64,000 nt of DNA from Pseudomonas sp. JUb42 (GCF_024807945.1 NZ_JANUFD010000005.1:124001-188000); one strand, 5' to 3'. Positions 52,901 through 62,264 are shown, counted from the stretch's first letter. Notes: generated by a model from the letters alone, not told the origin. A program made the numbers and translations.

Positions 52901-53321
52901 TGTTTTCCCCTGTTTCAAATGTGTACCTGTAGCCGTTAATGCCGAGAAACAGGGCTTGTCCCGCAACTCAGGCAACAACGAAATACGGGCAGAAGAACGA
53001 CGGCAGATGAAAAAATTTTAATGTTGCCGTTATTGAAACGCCACGGCTATACCACAGGTCTTTGACCCGATTCTTATATTCGCTACGGTCGATCCGTATA
53101 GGGTTTGCTCACCCTTGCGACAATTTTGTAACATTTTCTATCCGATTTAATCTTGTCGAATTAGTGATAGTCACTATCGATCTTCGTAATAGTTTGATTC
53201 TGCACAGCGATGGTAACGTTGGCCCCGATGAATTCAGCAGCTCAATTGCTTTCTGTTATCCGCAGCAGATAAGCGGTTGAGCAGTTGCTCCACTTCATCA
53301 TTCCTTTGGTAACGCCTTTAT

Positions 53322-53355
53322 AGCCACCCCATTGCTCAGTGAGGTGGCTTTTTTT
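53322..53355 (+). terminator. Orphan plus-strand terminator between two minus-strand genes
   Basis: AGCCACC (53322-53328) pairs with GGTGGCT (53343-53349), followed by a T run. The minus-strand side lacks a T run after the stem, so it acts on a plus-strand transcript, yet no credible plus-strand gene lies in 52901-53321. This suggests a small RNA of up to about 300 nt. The rest of the 472-nt gap holds the OprD promoter region. Confidence 0.7.
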
Positions 53356-53372
53356 ATGCCCGCAACTTGCGT

Positions 53373-54542
53373 CTACAGCCCGCCGACAAAGGCTTTGATG
53401 CGTTCACAGGCGCGCGCAAGATGGGCCTCGCTGAGGGTAAAGGACAGGCGCACAAAACCCTGGGCCGGCTCGCCAAAAGCCGCCGCGTCGAGCACCGAAA
53501 CACCGCCTTCACGGTACAGTCGCCAGGCAAAATCCAGAGAGCCGAGACCCGTGCCGCGCACATCGACGAGCACGAACATCCCTGCATCAGGCTTGAGCAC
53601 CTTCAACTGCGCACATGCTCCCAGGCTCTCCACCACCAGGTCGCGACGGCGCCGATAGACCTCGCACATGTCCCGAGTGACTTCGTCATGGGCCAGGACC
53701 GCCGCCAGGGCGCCTTCCATGACGAACCCCGGCAAGCCGTAAAGCATGCTCAGCGACAGGTTCTCGACGTGAGCCACCAACGCCGGCGCCGCCACCAGCC
53801 AGCCTATGCGCCAGCCGGTCATCGCATGAGACTTTGACAGGCTGCAGACAATAACGCAGCGCTCTTCCATGCCCGGCAGGCTGGCCAGGCTAACGTGTTC
53901 GCGCTCGTAACACAGGCTTTCGTAGACCTCGTCCACTACGACCCAAAGATTATGGGCAATGGCCAGTCGGGCGATGCCTTGCAACTCGTCGGCATTGAGA
54001 ACGACACCGGTAGGATTGTTCGGGTTGGACAGGAATATCGCCTTCGTATGAGGGGTGATAGCCGCCTCCAGCCTTTGCAGGTCGGGGCGAAAGCCGCTGT
54101 CAGCATCGCAGGTCACCCGTACCAACGTCGCACCGGACGCCTTGAGGGTGGCTTCGTAGGTGACGTACATCGGATCGAGCACCAGCACCTCATCACCAGC
54201 CTGCAACAGACAAAGCGACGCGGTGAACAAGGCATTCTGCGCGCCTGCCAGGGTAATCACGCTGGCCGCCGACACTTCCCGCCCCAGACGCTTGCTGTAA
54301 CGTCCGGCGATGGCCTGACGCAGGTCCGGGCGTCCGGCGATATCCGTGTAATGGGTATCCCCTGCCTGCAGGGCGCCCACAGCAGCCTCGGTAATGAAAT
54401 CAGGCGTGGCGAAATCCGGATCGCCGACGCTGAGAATCAGCACATCACTGCCCTGTCGCTGGGCCTCAAAGGCTTCGTGGTGAATGTCCCAGGCTGCCAC
54501 ACCATACCCGGCGATTCGTTCAACTAAAGGGGAAAAGCGCAT
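53373..54542 (-). CDS. Aminotransferase, AruH-like (arginine-pyruvate type)
   Basis: A 389-aa class I/II PLP aminotransferase. Hallmarks: VLILSVGDPDFATPDFI, SNPNNPTGVVLN, VVVDEVYESLCY and the PLP Lys in SLSKSHAMTGWRIGW. The AAWDIHHEA start and SKSHAMTGWR context are those of AruH, which transaminates L-arginine with pyruvate. No aruI or other arginine genes are adjacent, so substrate is by similarity only. AGAGG precedes ATG 54542. Confidence 0.88.
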   Translation of the reverse strand: MRFSPLVERIAGYGVAAWDIHHEAFEAQRQGSDVLILSVGDPDFATPDFITEAAVGALQAGDTHYTDIAGRPDLRQAIAGRYSKRLGREVSAASVITLAGAQNALFTASLCLLQAGDEVLVLDPMYVTYEATLKASGATLVRVTCDADSGFRPDLQRLEAAITPHTKAIFLSNPNNPTGVVLNADELQGIARLAIAHNLWVVVDEVYESLCYEREHVSLASLPGMEERCVIVCSLSKSHAMTGWRIGWLVAAPALVAHVENLSLSMLYGLPGFVMEGALAAVLAHDEVTRDMCEVYRRRRDLVVESLGACAQLKVLKPDAGMFVLVDVRGTGLGSLDFAWRLYREGGVSVLDAAAFGEPAQGFVRLSFTLSEAHLARACERIKAFVGGL

Positions 54543-54665
54543 GCCAGAGCCTCTGCAGAGAAAAATCGATGGCCCCACGTTACACCTTACAACGCAAGCC
54601 CAAGAGACCAACATAGGCAACGATTCACGTTCGATCAATTGTAGGTAATGTCGAATCGATGGCGT

Positions 54666-54692
54666 TAATAGTTAAAAACAGTGAGCCGATCT
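54666..54692 (+). promoter_or_regulatory. Candidate sigma-28 (FliA) promoter of the chemoreceptor
   Basis: TAAT-N15-GCCGATCT against the consensus TAAA-N15-GCCGATAA; predicted start about 70 nt before ATG 54773. FliA control is usual for Pseudomonas chemoreceptor genes. Confidence 0.5.
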
Positions 54693-54772
54693 TCACTTGA
54701 CAGTGTAAAAGAGCGACAAAGTAATGGCTTAGTAGAATCACTCAATCCTCTCCCTGTCGTCCGGAAGTCCTC

Positions 54773-56410
54773 ATGTCCAAACAACTTACAATCGCAAAAA
54801 GACTCGGGCTGGGTTTCGGTCTGGTCCTGGCGCTCATGATTGCGGTCGCCGCCATTGGCGTGCAGCGCGTCGGGCTGATCGAAAACACGCTGAACAACGT
54901 CAGCGAGGACGCCTCGATCAAGCAGCGCTATGCCATCAACTTCCGCGGCAGCGTACACGACCGCGCCATCGCCATCCGTGACGCCGTACTGGTACGCAGC
55001 GAAGACAATCTGGCCGTACACCTGCGTGATATCGAGCGGCTCAATGCCCTCTATCAAGCCTCGGCGACGCCCATGGATCAGATCTACCAGAGCAAGGGCG
55101 CCAGCAACGCAGAACGCAAGCTGCTGGACGATATCAAGGCCAGCGAACGCGCCGCCCTGGCGGCCACCGACACGCTGCTCAAGCTGCGCCAGCAAGGCGA
55201 GCAGGACAAGGCGCAAACGCTGCTGATGACCCAGGTATCCGGGCTGTACAAGGACTGGCTCAACCGTATCAACGCCCTGATCGACCATGAAGAAGCCTCG
55301 ATCGGCAAAGACGTCGGCTTCGTCCGCGAAACCGCTTCGCATTTTGCCCTGCTGATTTCCCTGGCCACGGCCGTTGCGGTAATCATCGGTGTGATTGCCT
55401 CATTGATGATTATCACCAGCATCAAATCGACCCTGGGCGCCGAGCCCCACGAAGTGGCCCGGCTGATCCGCCGCCTGGCCAGTGGCGAGCTCAACGACAC
55501 CATCGAAACCAAATACCCGGACAGCGTCATGGGTGCCCTGAAAGCCACCACCACGCACCTCTCCGCGACCATTACCCAGGTACGCTCGGTGGCCATGGAA
55601 CTGATGGGTTCGTCGTCGCAACTGCGCTCGAGCTCGGACAGCAACAGCGAGCAGATGCGCCTGCAAACCAGCGAGACCGAGCGCATGGCGACCGCCATCT
55701 CGCAAATGAATGCCACCGTGCAAGAAGTGGCCGGTTATGCCAGCCAGGCGGCCAATGCGACGCAGAACGTCGATCTGGAAGTGGAAAAAGGCAAACAGGT
55801 GGTCGAAGGCACCGCCAGCGCCATGGGCGAACTGGCCCAGACCCTCGAAGCCGCAGCACAGTCGGTGGGTCAGGTGGCCCAGGACAGCCAGCAGATCGAA
55901 GGCATAGTCGATGTGATCAACTCCATTGCCGAACGCACCAACCTGTTGGCCCTTAACGCCGCCATCGAAGCCGCGCGGGCCGGTGAGGCAGGCCGTGGCT
56001 TTGCCGTGGTTGCCGATGAGGTGCGCTCCCTGGCGACCCGTACCCAGGACTCGACCCGGGAAATCCGCGAAATGGTCGGCCAGTTGCAGACAGGCGCTGG
56101 CAAGACCGCCGGGCTGATGCATGACAGCCGCCAGATGGCCCAGCGCACCGTGGAGCAGACCCGCCTGGCGCAAAGCGCCCTGATTCAGATTCGTCACGAA
56201 GTCAGTGCAATCAACGGCATGAACGCGCAGATCGCCACGGCTTCGGCACAGCAAGGTGTCGCCACTCAGGATGTCAGCCTGAATATCCACCGCATCCACG
56301 ACTCGGCCATGGAGGCCGCAGTGGGTTCCAATCAGGTCGCACGCTCGAGCCTGGAGCTGTCGAACCTGGCGGATGTGCTGACGGATCGAGTGAGTTTCTT
56401 CAAGGTCTGA
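54773..56410 (+). CDS. Methyl-accepting chemotaxis protein
   Basis: A 545-aa chemoreceptor: TM1 at about 12-31, a periplasmic four-helix-bundle (4HB_MCP-like) domain, TM2 at about 189-213 ([20 protein letters not shown]), HAMP, and a long cytoplasmic hairpin with the signalling tip [20 protein letters not shown] followed by [15 protein letters not shown]. No C-terminal CheR-binding pentapeptide. Ligand unknown. Monocistronic and followed by a REP. Confidence 0.94.
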   Translation: MSKQLTIAKRLGLGFGLVLALMIAVAAIGVQRVGLIENTLNNVSEDASIKQRYAINFRGSVHDRAIAIRDAVLVRSEDNLAVHLRDIERLNALYQASATPMDQIYQSKGASNAERKLLDDIKASERAALAATDTLLKLRQQGEQDKAQTLLMTQVSGLYKDWLNRINALIDHEEASIGKDVGFVRETASHFALLISLATAVAVIIGVIASLMIITSIKSTLGAEPHEVARLIRRLASGELNDTIETKYPDSVMGALKATTTHLSATITQVRSVAMELMGSSSQLRSSSDSNSEQMRLQTSETERMATAISQMNATVQEVAGYASQAANATQNVDLEVEKGKQVVEGTASAMGELAQTLEAAAQSVGQVAQDSQQIEGIVDVINSIAERTNLLALNAAIEAARAGEAGRGFAVVADEVRSLATRTQDSTREIREMVGQLQTGAGKTAGLMHDSRQMAQRTVEQTRLAQSALIQIRHEVSAINGMNAQIATASAQQGVATQDVSLNIHRIHDSAMEAAVGSNQVARSSLELSNLADVLTDRVSFFKV

Positions 56411-56414
56411 ATTC

Positions 56415-56501
56415 GTTGGAGCGAGGCTTGCCCGCGAAGACCTTGACTCAGTATGCCTGGTGTACCGAGCCGTTCAATTCGCGGGCAAGCCTCGCTCCAA
56501 C
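56415..56501. repeat. REP palindrome (GAGCGAGGCTTGCCCGCG type)
   Basis: Arms GTTGGAGCGAGGCTTGCCCG and its inverse ending near 56501, immediately after the chemoreceptor stop. Confidence 0.88.
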
Positions 56502-56587
56502 AAGCGACATCCATAAATATTTACAGATCTATTCGAATAAATCCTCCTTCTGCGGTGTTCACCATCAGACGCCACAGAGGGTTTCCC

Positions 56588-57145
56588 ATGAACGACCTGC
56601 ACTCCCCCGGCCATGAACGCTATGACCGCCTGACTCAATGGTTCCACTGGCTGACCGCCGCAACCGTGATCTTTCTGTTTGCCAGTGCCCATATCTGGGA
56701 AAACCTGGCCAAGGGCACCGACCTGCGCCGTGGTCTGCAATCGGTGCATATTTCCCTGGGGATCGCCCTGGCCGTGCTGATTGTGTTGCGGATCGTCTGG
56801 CGAGTGTTCGTCGGTACACACTTGCCCGCCCACGGCTCCCCCGCCACCCGCCTGCTGGCCATGCTCGGTCATCTGGCCCTGTACGGCCTGTTGCTCGCAC
56901 AAATTGCACTAGGCTTTATGTTTCGCTGGGCTCAGGGTGAGCGCTTCGAATTTTTTGGCCTGTTTGCCATTCCTTCACCGCTGGCCACGGATCACGATTT
57001 CGCCCATGTGCTCGGCGGCCTGCACGACAAAGTGGCCTGGGTGATCATCATCCTCGCCGGTCTGCACGCCTGCGCCGCGCTGATTCATCACGCTGTTCTG
57101 AAGGACCCGACCCTGCGCCGGATGCTGCCTGTACCACGCCGCTGA
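56588..57145 (+). CDS. Cytochrome b561
   Basis: A 185-aa di-heme inner-membrane cytochrome of the bacterial b561 (CybB) family, four helices. Candidate heme His are in TQWFHWLTA, SVHISLGI, VLGGLHDK and AGLHACAALIHH. It passes electrons from quinol, possibly linked to superoxide oxidation. AGAGGG before ATG 56588. Confidence 0.9.
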   Translation: MNDLHSPGHERYDRLTQWFHWLTAATVIFLFASAHIWENLAKGTDLRRGLQSVHISLGIALAVLIVLRIVWRVFVGTHLPAHGSPATRLLAMLGHLALYGLLLAQIALGFMFRWAQGERFEFFGLFAIPSPLATDHDFAHVLGGLHDKVAWVIIILAGLHACAALIHHAVLKDPTLRRMLPVPRR

Positions 57146-57228
57146 TTTTTTTTGCAGGGCCGATGAATAAAACCGCGAACAGGGGTGTTTACCTCAAGTG
57201 CACGCCCAACTCCTCAGGAGATACGCCG

Positions 57229-57765
57229 ATGAATACTTCACTCTTCAACCGCACCCTGCTGCTGGCCGGCTGCCTCACCGCTGCCATGACAAGCTTCCAG
57301 GCCCAGGCTTCCGGCGATGAAGATTCGCCGCCCAAGCCTGACTGCCCGAAAGGCCAGGTTCGCGACAGCAAGACCAACAAATGCGTGCCGCAACTGAGCA
57401 AAGCGGCTTCCGACGCCGATCGCACCGACTACGCTTACCGCCTGGCCAAGGCCGAGCGCTACGAGGAAGCCCTGAGCCTGCTCGATACCCTGCAGGAGCC
57501 CAATACCGCCAAGGCCTTGAACTATCGCGGCTATGCCACGCGCAAATTGGGGCGTACTGATGAAGGCATCGGCTACTACCTGAAATCGGTGGCGCTGGAT
57601 CCCAATTACGCCCAGGTCCGTGAATACCTCGGTGAAGCCTATGTGATCAAAGGCCGCATGGACCTGGCCCAGGAACAGCTGCAAACCATCAAGACCCTGT
57701 GCAGCACCAGCTGCGAGGAATACCGTGACCTGGCCGAAGCCATCGATAACGCTTCACGCACCTGA
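57229..57765 (+). CDS. Exported TPR protein
   Basis: A 178-aa protein with signal peptide (ending FQAQA|SGDED), a short Cys pair region PDCPKGQVRDSKTNKC, and about three TPR motifs (DYAYRLAKAERYEEALSLLDTL, NYRGYATRKLGRTDEGIGYY, AQVREYLGEAYVIKGRMDLA). AGGAG before ATG 57229. It precedes the sigma factor gene by 39 nt and may be in its regulon. Confidence 0.87.
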   Translation: MNTSLFNRTLLLAGCLTAAMTSFQAQASGDEDSPPKPDCPKGQVRDSKTNKCVPQLSKAASDADRTDYAYRLAKAERYEEALSLLDTLQEPNTAKALNYRGYATRKLGRTDEGIGYYLKSVALDPNYAQVREYLGEAYVIKGRMDLAQEQLQTIKTLCSTSCEEYRDLAEAIDNASRT

Positions 57766-57804
57766 AGCCCGCCTGAAACCCTGCGCACCTGACCGGAGGT
57801 CGCC

Positions 57805-58344
57805 ATCGCCAGCGATGCACAGCTCAGGACAGAACTGGGCCAATACCTGCCACGCCTGTGGCGCTATGGCATGCTGCTGTCACACCAGCGCCACGTCGCT
57901 GACGACCTGGTCCAGGCCACCTGTGTGCGCGCCCTGGAGCGTGCGGCACAGTATCGGCCCGACACCCGGTTAGACCGCTGGTTGCTGGCGATCCTGCACT
58001 CGATCTGGCTCAACGAGATCCGCTCACAGCGGGTACGCCAGGGCCAGGGTTTTGTCGAAATCGACGAAGCCCTGGCCGTCGATGGTGAACATATCGCTGA
58101 ACAGCAGGTATTGGCGGGCCAGGTGATCCGCCAGGTCAACGCCCTGCCCGAGGCCCAGCGGGAAACGGTATTTCTCGCTTACGTAGAAGGTCTTTCCTAC
58201 AAGGAAGTCGCCGAAGTGCTGCAAGTGCCCATAGGTACGGTGATGAGCCGACTGGCCAGCGCCCGCCTCAAGCTGGCGCAAGGCACGCGTGCCCATGCCT
58301 CCCTGGACAGCTCGCCGAGCGTATTGGCAGGAGAACGGCCATGA
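57805..58344 (+). CDS. ECF-type RNA polymerase sigma factor, non-canonical start
   Basis: About 179 aa. Region 2 (LPRLWRYGMLLSHQRHVADDLVQATCVRALE) and region 4 (LPEAQRETVFLAYVEGLSYKEVAEVLQ, PIGTVMSRLASARLKLA) are clear. The first ATG in frame (57871) would cut off the start of region 2.1, and an in-frame TGA lies at 57790. The only good ribosome site, GGAGGT (57795-57800), is 4 nt before an ATC codon at 57805, so I mark ATC as the nominal start; a mutated ATG, an unusual start or a sequencing error are possible. Coupled to the anti-sigma gene (ATGA). Confidence 0.82.
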   Translation: MASDAQLRTELGQYLPRLWRYGMLLSHQRHVADDLVQATCVRALERAAQYRPDTRLDRWLLAILHSIWLNEIRSQRVRQGQGFVEIDEALAVDGEHIAEQQVLAGQVIRQVNALPEAQRETVFLAYVEGLSYKEVAEVLQVPIGTVMSRLASARLKLAQGTRAHASLDSSPSVLAGERP

Positions 58345-59123
58345 ATGATCTGCCCCTCAATCCGGTCGCCGATGAAGATCTGGTGGCCTATATCGATGAC
58401 GAACTGAGCCCGCAACAACGCGCCAGCGTCGATGCGGCCCTGCAACAGCAGCCGCAGCTTGCCGCACGACTTGAACTGTTACGCGGCAGCGAACTGCCAT
58501 TTCGCCAGGCGTTCGACAGCCTGTTGGTCGAAGCGCCCCAGGAACGACTGCACGCCATGCTCGATAATCTGACACCGGCGAAACCTGCCGCTCCTGGTTT
58601 GAGTCGACGGCGCTTTTTTGCCGTTGCGGCCAGTTGCATGCTGGCCGGGGTACTGGCTGATCGTCTGTTTCTTGCTTCACGTACACCGCCACCGAACAGC
58701 CGCGGCTGGCGCGGTGTGGTGGCTGAATATATGGCGCTGTATACCGCGCAGACCCTGGAAAACCTCAATCCGGATACTGATGCGCAGAACCATCAGTTGG
58801 CCTTTGTCGGTCAACATCTGGGCCTGCCCCTGGATGCCGAACGGGTCAATCTGCCGCAGCCACAACTCAAGCGCGCGCAGATCCTCGAATACGACGGCGT
58901 GCCCATCGCCCAGATTACTTATCTGGACCCGCAATTCGGTCCCCTGGCCCTGTGTATCACCGCCAACGCGCAGGGCACGCCCACTCGCGGCAGCGAACAG
59001 CGACTGGGCATGAACGTGGAGTTCTGGTCCACCGACAGGCATGCCTTCATGCTCATCGGGCACAATCCGCCTGACGAGTTGCGCAGCCTCTCCGAACGCC
59101 TCCAGCAGCGGCTTCCTACGTGA
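58341..59123 (+). CDS. Anti-sigma factor (FecR/RskA-like membrane protein)
   Basis: A 260-aa protein: N-terminal zinc-less anti-sigma domain (EDLVAYIDDELSPQQRASVD), one membrane segment at about 91-110 (FFAVAASCMLAGVLADRLFL) preceded by SRRR, and a periplasmic C-terminal domain. It should hold the upstream sigma factor at the membrane. The SRRRFF-plus-hydrophobic stretch also resembles a Tat motif. Confidence 0.88.
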   Translation: MNDLPLNPVADEDLVAYIDDELSPQQRASVDAALQQQPQLAARLELLRGSELPFRQAFDSLLVEAPQERLHAMLDNLTPAKPAAPGLSRRRFFAVAASCMLAGVLADRLFLASRTPPPNSRGWRGVVAEYMALYTAQTLENLNPDTDAQNHQLAFVGQHLGLPLDAERVNLPQPQLKRAQILEYDGVPIAQITYLDPQFGPLALCITANAQGTPTRGSEQRLGMNVEFWSTDRHAFMLIGHNPPDELRSLSERLQQRLPT

Positions 59124-59124
59124 A

Positions 59125-59160
59125 AAAGCGCTACCTGACTCTGGAGTCATGCGGCGCTTT
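59125..59160 (+). terminator. Weak terminator hairpin after the anti-sigma gene
   Basis: AAAGCGC (59125-59131) pairs with GCGCTTT (59154-59160), with an inner GACT/AGTC stem; only a short T run. Confidence 0.45.
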
Positions 59161-59212
59161 CTGGTCTAGTAGCGCCCTTGTTTCTGCCCATTCGTTTTAA
59201 AAAGGTACCCGC

Positions 59213-59599
59213 ATGTCTGCTCAACGCCTCAAGCACACCCTGGCTGCCCTGACCCTGTTCGCAACCCTGGCCGCCGCGCCATCAGTGTTCGCCCATGCGC
59301 ATCTGGAAAGCCAACTGCCTGCCGCCGACAGCACCGTCCCCGCCGTCAAGGAACTGCGCCTGAACTTCTCCGAAGGCGTTGAAGAGAAATTCACCAAGAT
59401 CAGCATCACCTCCACCGTCGGCGGCAAGACCGAAGTCGAGGGCACGGCCAATGTCAGCACTGACCCCAACGACAAGAAAGTCCTTATCGTCACCCCTGCC
59501 GCGCCCTTGGGTGCAGGTGAGTACAAGATCGAATGGCACGCCGTTTCGGTCGACACCCACAAGAGCGAAGGCAGCTACAGCTTTACCGTCGCCCCGTAA
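59213..59599 (+). CDS. copC: CopC-type periplasmic copper-binding protein
   Basis: A 128-aa exported protein: signal peptide ending APSVFA|HAHLES, giving the His-first copper site of CopC (HAHLESQLPAADSTVP), and the second His in VDTHKSEGSYSFTV. It lacks the Met-rich loop of plasmid CopC, so it is the Cu(II)-site type. Paired with copD 8 nt downstream. Confidence 0.92.
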   Translation: MSAQRLKHTLAALTLFATLAAAPSVFAHAHLESQLPAADSTVPAVKELRLNFSEGVEEKFTKISITSTVGGKTEVEGTANVSTDPNDKKVLIVTPAAPLGAGEYKIEWHAVSVDTHKSEGSYSFTVAP

Positions 59600-59607
59600 G
59601 CGCATCC

Positions 59608-60474
59608 ATGCAAGACGCGCTGATCCTGTGCCGTTTCCTGCACTTTTGCGTGGTGCTGGTCCTGTTCGGGCTGTGTTTGTGTCGGCACGCGCTGTTCGCT
59701 GCGCTGCTGGGGCGTAACGGCATCGGACGAAACGATGCACAACTGCAGAAAGGTCTGCACTGGCTCGCTGCTGCAGGCCTGCTCAGTGGCATCGCCTGGC
59801 TATCGCTGACCGCCGCCAGCATGGGCGGTAACTGGCAGGATGGTCTCGATCCGCAGACCGTACTGCTGGTGCTGGGCAATACCTTCTTTGGTCATGTCTG
59901 GAGCTGGCATCTGGGGCTCAATGCGCTGTTGCTGATTGCCCTGCTGCGCCCGCTCGCAACATTCTGGCGATTGGCGCTGAGCACCCTGCTGCTGTTGACC
60001 CTGGCGCCGGTCGGCCATGGCGCCATGTTCGACGGTTTCGAAGGCTTGCTGCTGATCCTCAATCAGGCCGTGCATCTGCTGGCCGTCTCAACCTGGCTCG
60101 GCGGTCTGGTTCTGCTGGTGCTCCTGGCTGGCGCGCGCGACACCGACAAACGCGCCCTGCTCCTGCGCTTCAGCGGTGTCGGCTACTTTCTGGTAGCGGC
60201 GATCATCGTTACCGGGCTCATCAACGTCCGCGCCCTCAGCGGCGCACTCTGGCCCAGCCCGGCCTTCTCAGGCTTCGGCCTGATCCTGTCGATCAAACTG
60301 GCCATGGTCCTGTGCATGCTGGCCCTGGCCCTGTTCAATCGACTGGTTTTGCTCGACCCGCAGCGGCCCATCGGCATTCTCAAGCTGAGTATCGCCGTCG
60401 AATGCCTGCTCGGTTTTGCTGCTGTGGCTGCGGTATCACTGCTGGGGACCCTGCCGCCGGTGCTCGCAGGCTGA
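59608..60474 (+). CDS. copD: CopD-type copper import/homeostasis membrane protein
   Basis: A 288-aa inner-membrane protein with about eight helices and the family His/Met residues (LHFCVVLVLFGLC, GHVWSWHLGLN, VGHGAMFDGFEGL, NQAVHLLAVSTWLGGL). It works with CopC in copper uptake. The stop abuts that of the convergent acuI-like gene with no gap. Confidence 0.9.
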   Translation: MQDALILCRFLHFCVVLVLFGLCLCRHALFAALLGRNGIGRNDAQLQKGLHWLAAAGLLSGIAWLSLTAASMGGNWQDGLDPQTVLLVLGNTFFGHVWSWHLGLNALLLIALLRPLATFWRLALSTLLLLTLAPVGHGAMFDGFEGLLLILNQAVHLLAVSTWLGGLVLLVLLAGARDTDKRALLLRFSGVGYFLVAAIIVTGLINVRALSGALWPSPAFSGFGLILSIKLAMVLCMLALALFNRLVLLDPQRPIGILKLSIAVECLLGFAAVAAVSLLGTLPPVLAG

Positions 60475-61458
60475 TCAGCGCGCCAGATTGACCACCACCC
60501 GCCCACGCACCTTGCCCGCAAGAATCTGCGGAGCCACTTCCAGCACCTCACTCAAGCCGATCTCATGGCTGATCAGCGGCAGCAAGGATTGATCCAGATC
60601 CGAGGCCAGGCGTGCCCAGGCTTCCAGGCGGTCTTCCCGTGGCCGGTTGACACTGTCGATCCCGGCCAGAGTGACGCCGCGCAGAATAAAGGGCGCAACC
60701 GAGCCGGGGAACTCCATACCCTGAGCCAGACCACAGGCGGCGACGGTGCCGCGATAGCGAGTGCTGGCGCAGATATTGGCCAGGGTATGGCTGCCAACCG
60801 AATCGATGGCGCCGGCCCATCGTTCCTTGGCCAGCGGTCGCCCCGGCTCGGACAAGGTGGCGCGATCGATGATTTCGGCAGCGCCCAGTTGCTTGAGGTA
60901 ATCACTCTCGGCCACACGACCGGTAGATGCCACCACTGCGTAGCCCAAGCGGGCCAGGAGCGCGATGGCAAAGCTGCCGACGCCGCCGTTGGCGCCGGTG
61001 ACCAGAATCTCGCCCTTGTCCGGGGTGACGCCGTGCTTTTCCAGGGCAATCACACTGAGCATCGCGGTGTAGCCCGCCGTGCCGATGGCCATGGCCTGGG
61101 CAGGCGTAAACGCGCTCGGCAGTGGGATCAGCCAGCGGCCCTGCAGGCGTGCTTTCTGCGCCAGACCGCCCCAATGCACTTCGCCGACGCCCCAGCCATT
61201 GAGCAGCACCTGGTCGCCGACCTTGAACTCAGGGTCGCGGCTGTCCTGCACCGTGCCGACCAGATCAACCCCCGGCACCATGGGAAAGCTGCGTACCACG
61301 GGGCTGGCGCCAGTAATCGCCAGGCCGTCCTTGTAGTTCAGAGTGCTGTAGGAAACGTCCAGAGTGACATCACCTTCCGGCAGCGAATCTTCGCTGATAT
61401 CTGTCAGCGCGGCGCGATAACCGCCGTCGTCTTTTTCGATCAAAATGCCTTTGAACAT
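60475..61458 (-). CDS. acuI: Acryloyl-CoA reductase / YhdH-type quinone oxidoreductase
   Basis: A 327-aa zinc-free MDR enzyme. NADPH motif [21 protein letters not shown]; family segments [25 protein letters not shown] and [17 protein letters not shown] match AcuI/YhdH, which reduces acryloyl-CoA to propionyl-CoA. It follows an AcuR-like TetR gene on the same strand and has its own copy of the shared operator upstream. Confidence 0.88.
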   Translation of the reverse strand: MFKGILIEKDDGGYRAALTDISEDSLPEGDVTLDVSYSTLNYKDGLAITGASPVVRSFPMVPGVDLVGTVQDSRDPEFKVGDQVLLNGWGVGEVHWGGLAQKARLQGRWLIPLPSAFTPAQAMAIGTAGYTAMLSVIALEKHGVTPDKGEILVTGANGGVGSFAIALLARLGYAVVASTGRVAESDYLKQLGAAEIIDRATLSEPGRPLAKERWAGAIDSVGSHTLANICASTRYRGTVAACGLAQGMEFPGSVAPFILRGVTLAGIDSVNRPREDRLEAWARLASDLDQSLLPLISHEIGLSEVLEVAPQILAGKVRGRVVVNLAR

Positions 61459-61474
61459 GAAGCCTCCGATAATT

Positions 61475-61494
61475 TAGACCGATCGTCTCTTAAT
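61475..61494 (-). promoter_or_regulatory. AcuR-type operator upstream of acuI
   Basis: TAGACCGATCGTCTCTTAAT, differing at one base from the copy at 62166-62185. The core AGAC-N1-GATC-GTCT is near-palindromic, as expected for a TetR dimer. Confidence 0.7.
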
Positions 61495-61506
61495 AGGCCA
61501 AACAAT

Positions 61507-62154
61507 TCATTGCGGCAACCCGCGCAGGAACCCCGCAATGAAGGTATTCAGGGGAACATCGCTTTTCACCAGCCGGGCGCGCAGTACCGCGCCTTCCCAG
61601 CCAATCCAGAAATAGGCGGCCAGCTCGATGCAATCGGCGCTCATGGCCAATTCGCCATGCGCCTGCGCTGCCTGCAGACACACCGTCAAACGTGCCTGCC
61701 AGTCGAGAAAAATCGCTTCCAGTCGCGGGCGAAAGACTTCCGGCAGGACACTGACTTCCTGACCCAGATTGCCGACCAGGCAACCGCGTCGATAATCGTA
61801 GCGAGCCATCCCGGCCTTGGCGTGTTGGACAAAACCCACCAACCGCTCCAGGGGCGTCAGGCTTTCATCCAGTAACCAGCGATCCAGCCTGCGGGCGAAG
61901 AATGCCGCGTAGTTTTCCAGCACGGCCTGGCCGAAGGCTTCTTTGCTGTCAAAGTAGTGATAGAACGAGCCCTTGGGCACGCCGACGCGCTTGAGGATGA
62001 AATCCAGGCCGGTGGCCATGAAACCCTGCTCAGTAAGCACCTCGGTGCCGCAGCGGATCAGCAGCTCACGGGTGTGCAGGTTGTCCCGGTCGACACGAGG
62101 CGGACGGCCGGGGCGTCGAGGCAGTGGTTGTGTCTGGAGGGCTTCTGTTGTCAT
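61507..62154 (-). CDS. acuR: TetR-family repressor, AcuR-like
   Basis: A 215-aa repressor: RRPGRPPRVDRDNL lead-in, HTH over about 25-70 (LTEQGFMATGLDFILKRVGVPKGSFYHYFDSKEAF), then a ligand domain (GCLVGNLGQE). ATG 62154 sits next to the promoter and operator with no evident ribosome site. Operators before it and before acuI imply autoregulation and control of acrylate or aldehyde detoxification. Confidence 0.85.
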   Translation of the reverse strand: MTTEALQTQPLPRRPGRPPRVDRDNLHTRELLIRCGTEVLTEQGFMATGLDFILKRVGVPKGSFYHYFDSKEAFGQAVLENYAAFFARRLDRWLLDESLTPLERLVGFVQHAKAGMARYDYRRGCLVGNLGQEVSVLPEVFRPRLEAIFLDWQARLTVCLQAAQAHGELAMSADCIELAAYFWIGWEGAVLRARLVKSDVPLNTFIAGFLRGLPQ

Positions 62155-62165
62155 ATTTTGAATAA

Positions 62166-62185
62166 TAGACTGATCGTCTCTTAAT
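62166..62185. promoter_or_regulatory. AcuR-type operator between acuR and a divergent gene
   Basis: TAGACTGATCGTCTCTTAAT lies 12 nt from the acuR start and 80 nt before the nitronate monooxygenase-like gene, so it may control both directions. Confidence 0.7.
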
Positions 62186-62264
62186 TCAAGTACGACTAAA
62201 GAATGCCACGCTGTTAACCTTGTGCCGCTGCTCAACCATCCCCCACGATCATGGAGAGAAGACA

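Noticed and set aside
53062..53280. 72-aa plus-strand frame before the orphan terminator
   Set aside because: No ribosome site, AT-rich, no recognisable feature. Treated as part of a possible RNA instead.
1539..56501. CRISPR array from recurrent GC-rich palindromes
   Set aside because: Copies are dispersed singly between genes, are inverted doublets of REP type, and no cas gene is present.
57871..58344. Sigma factor starting at ATG 57871
   Set aside because: No ribosome site there, and it would remove the beginning of region 2 that is visible in the upstream codons.
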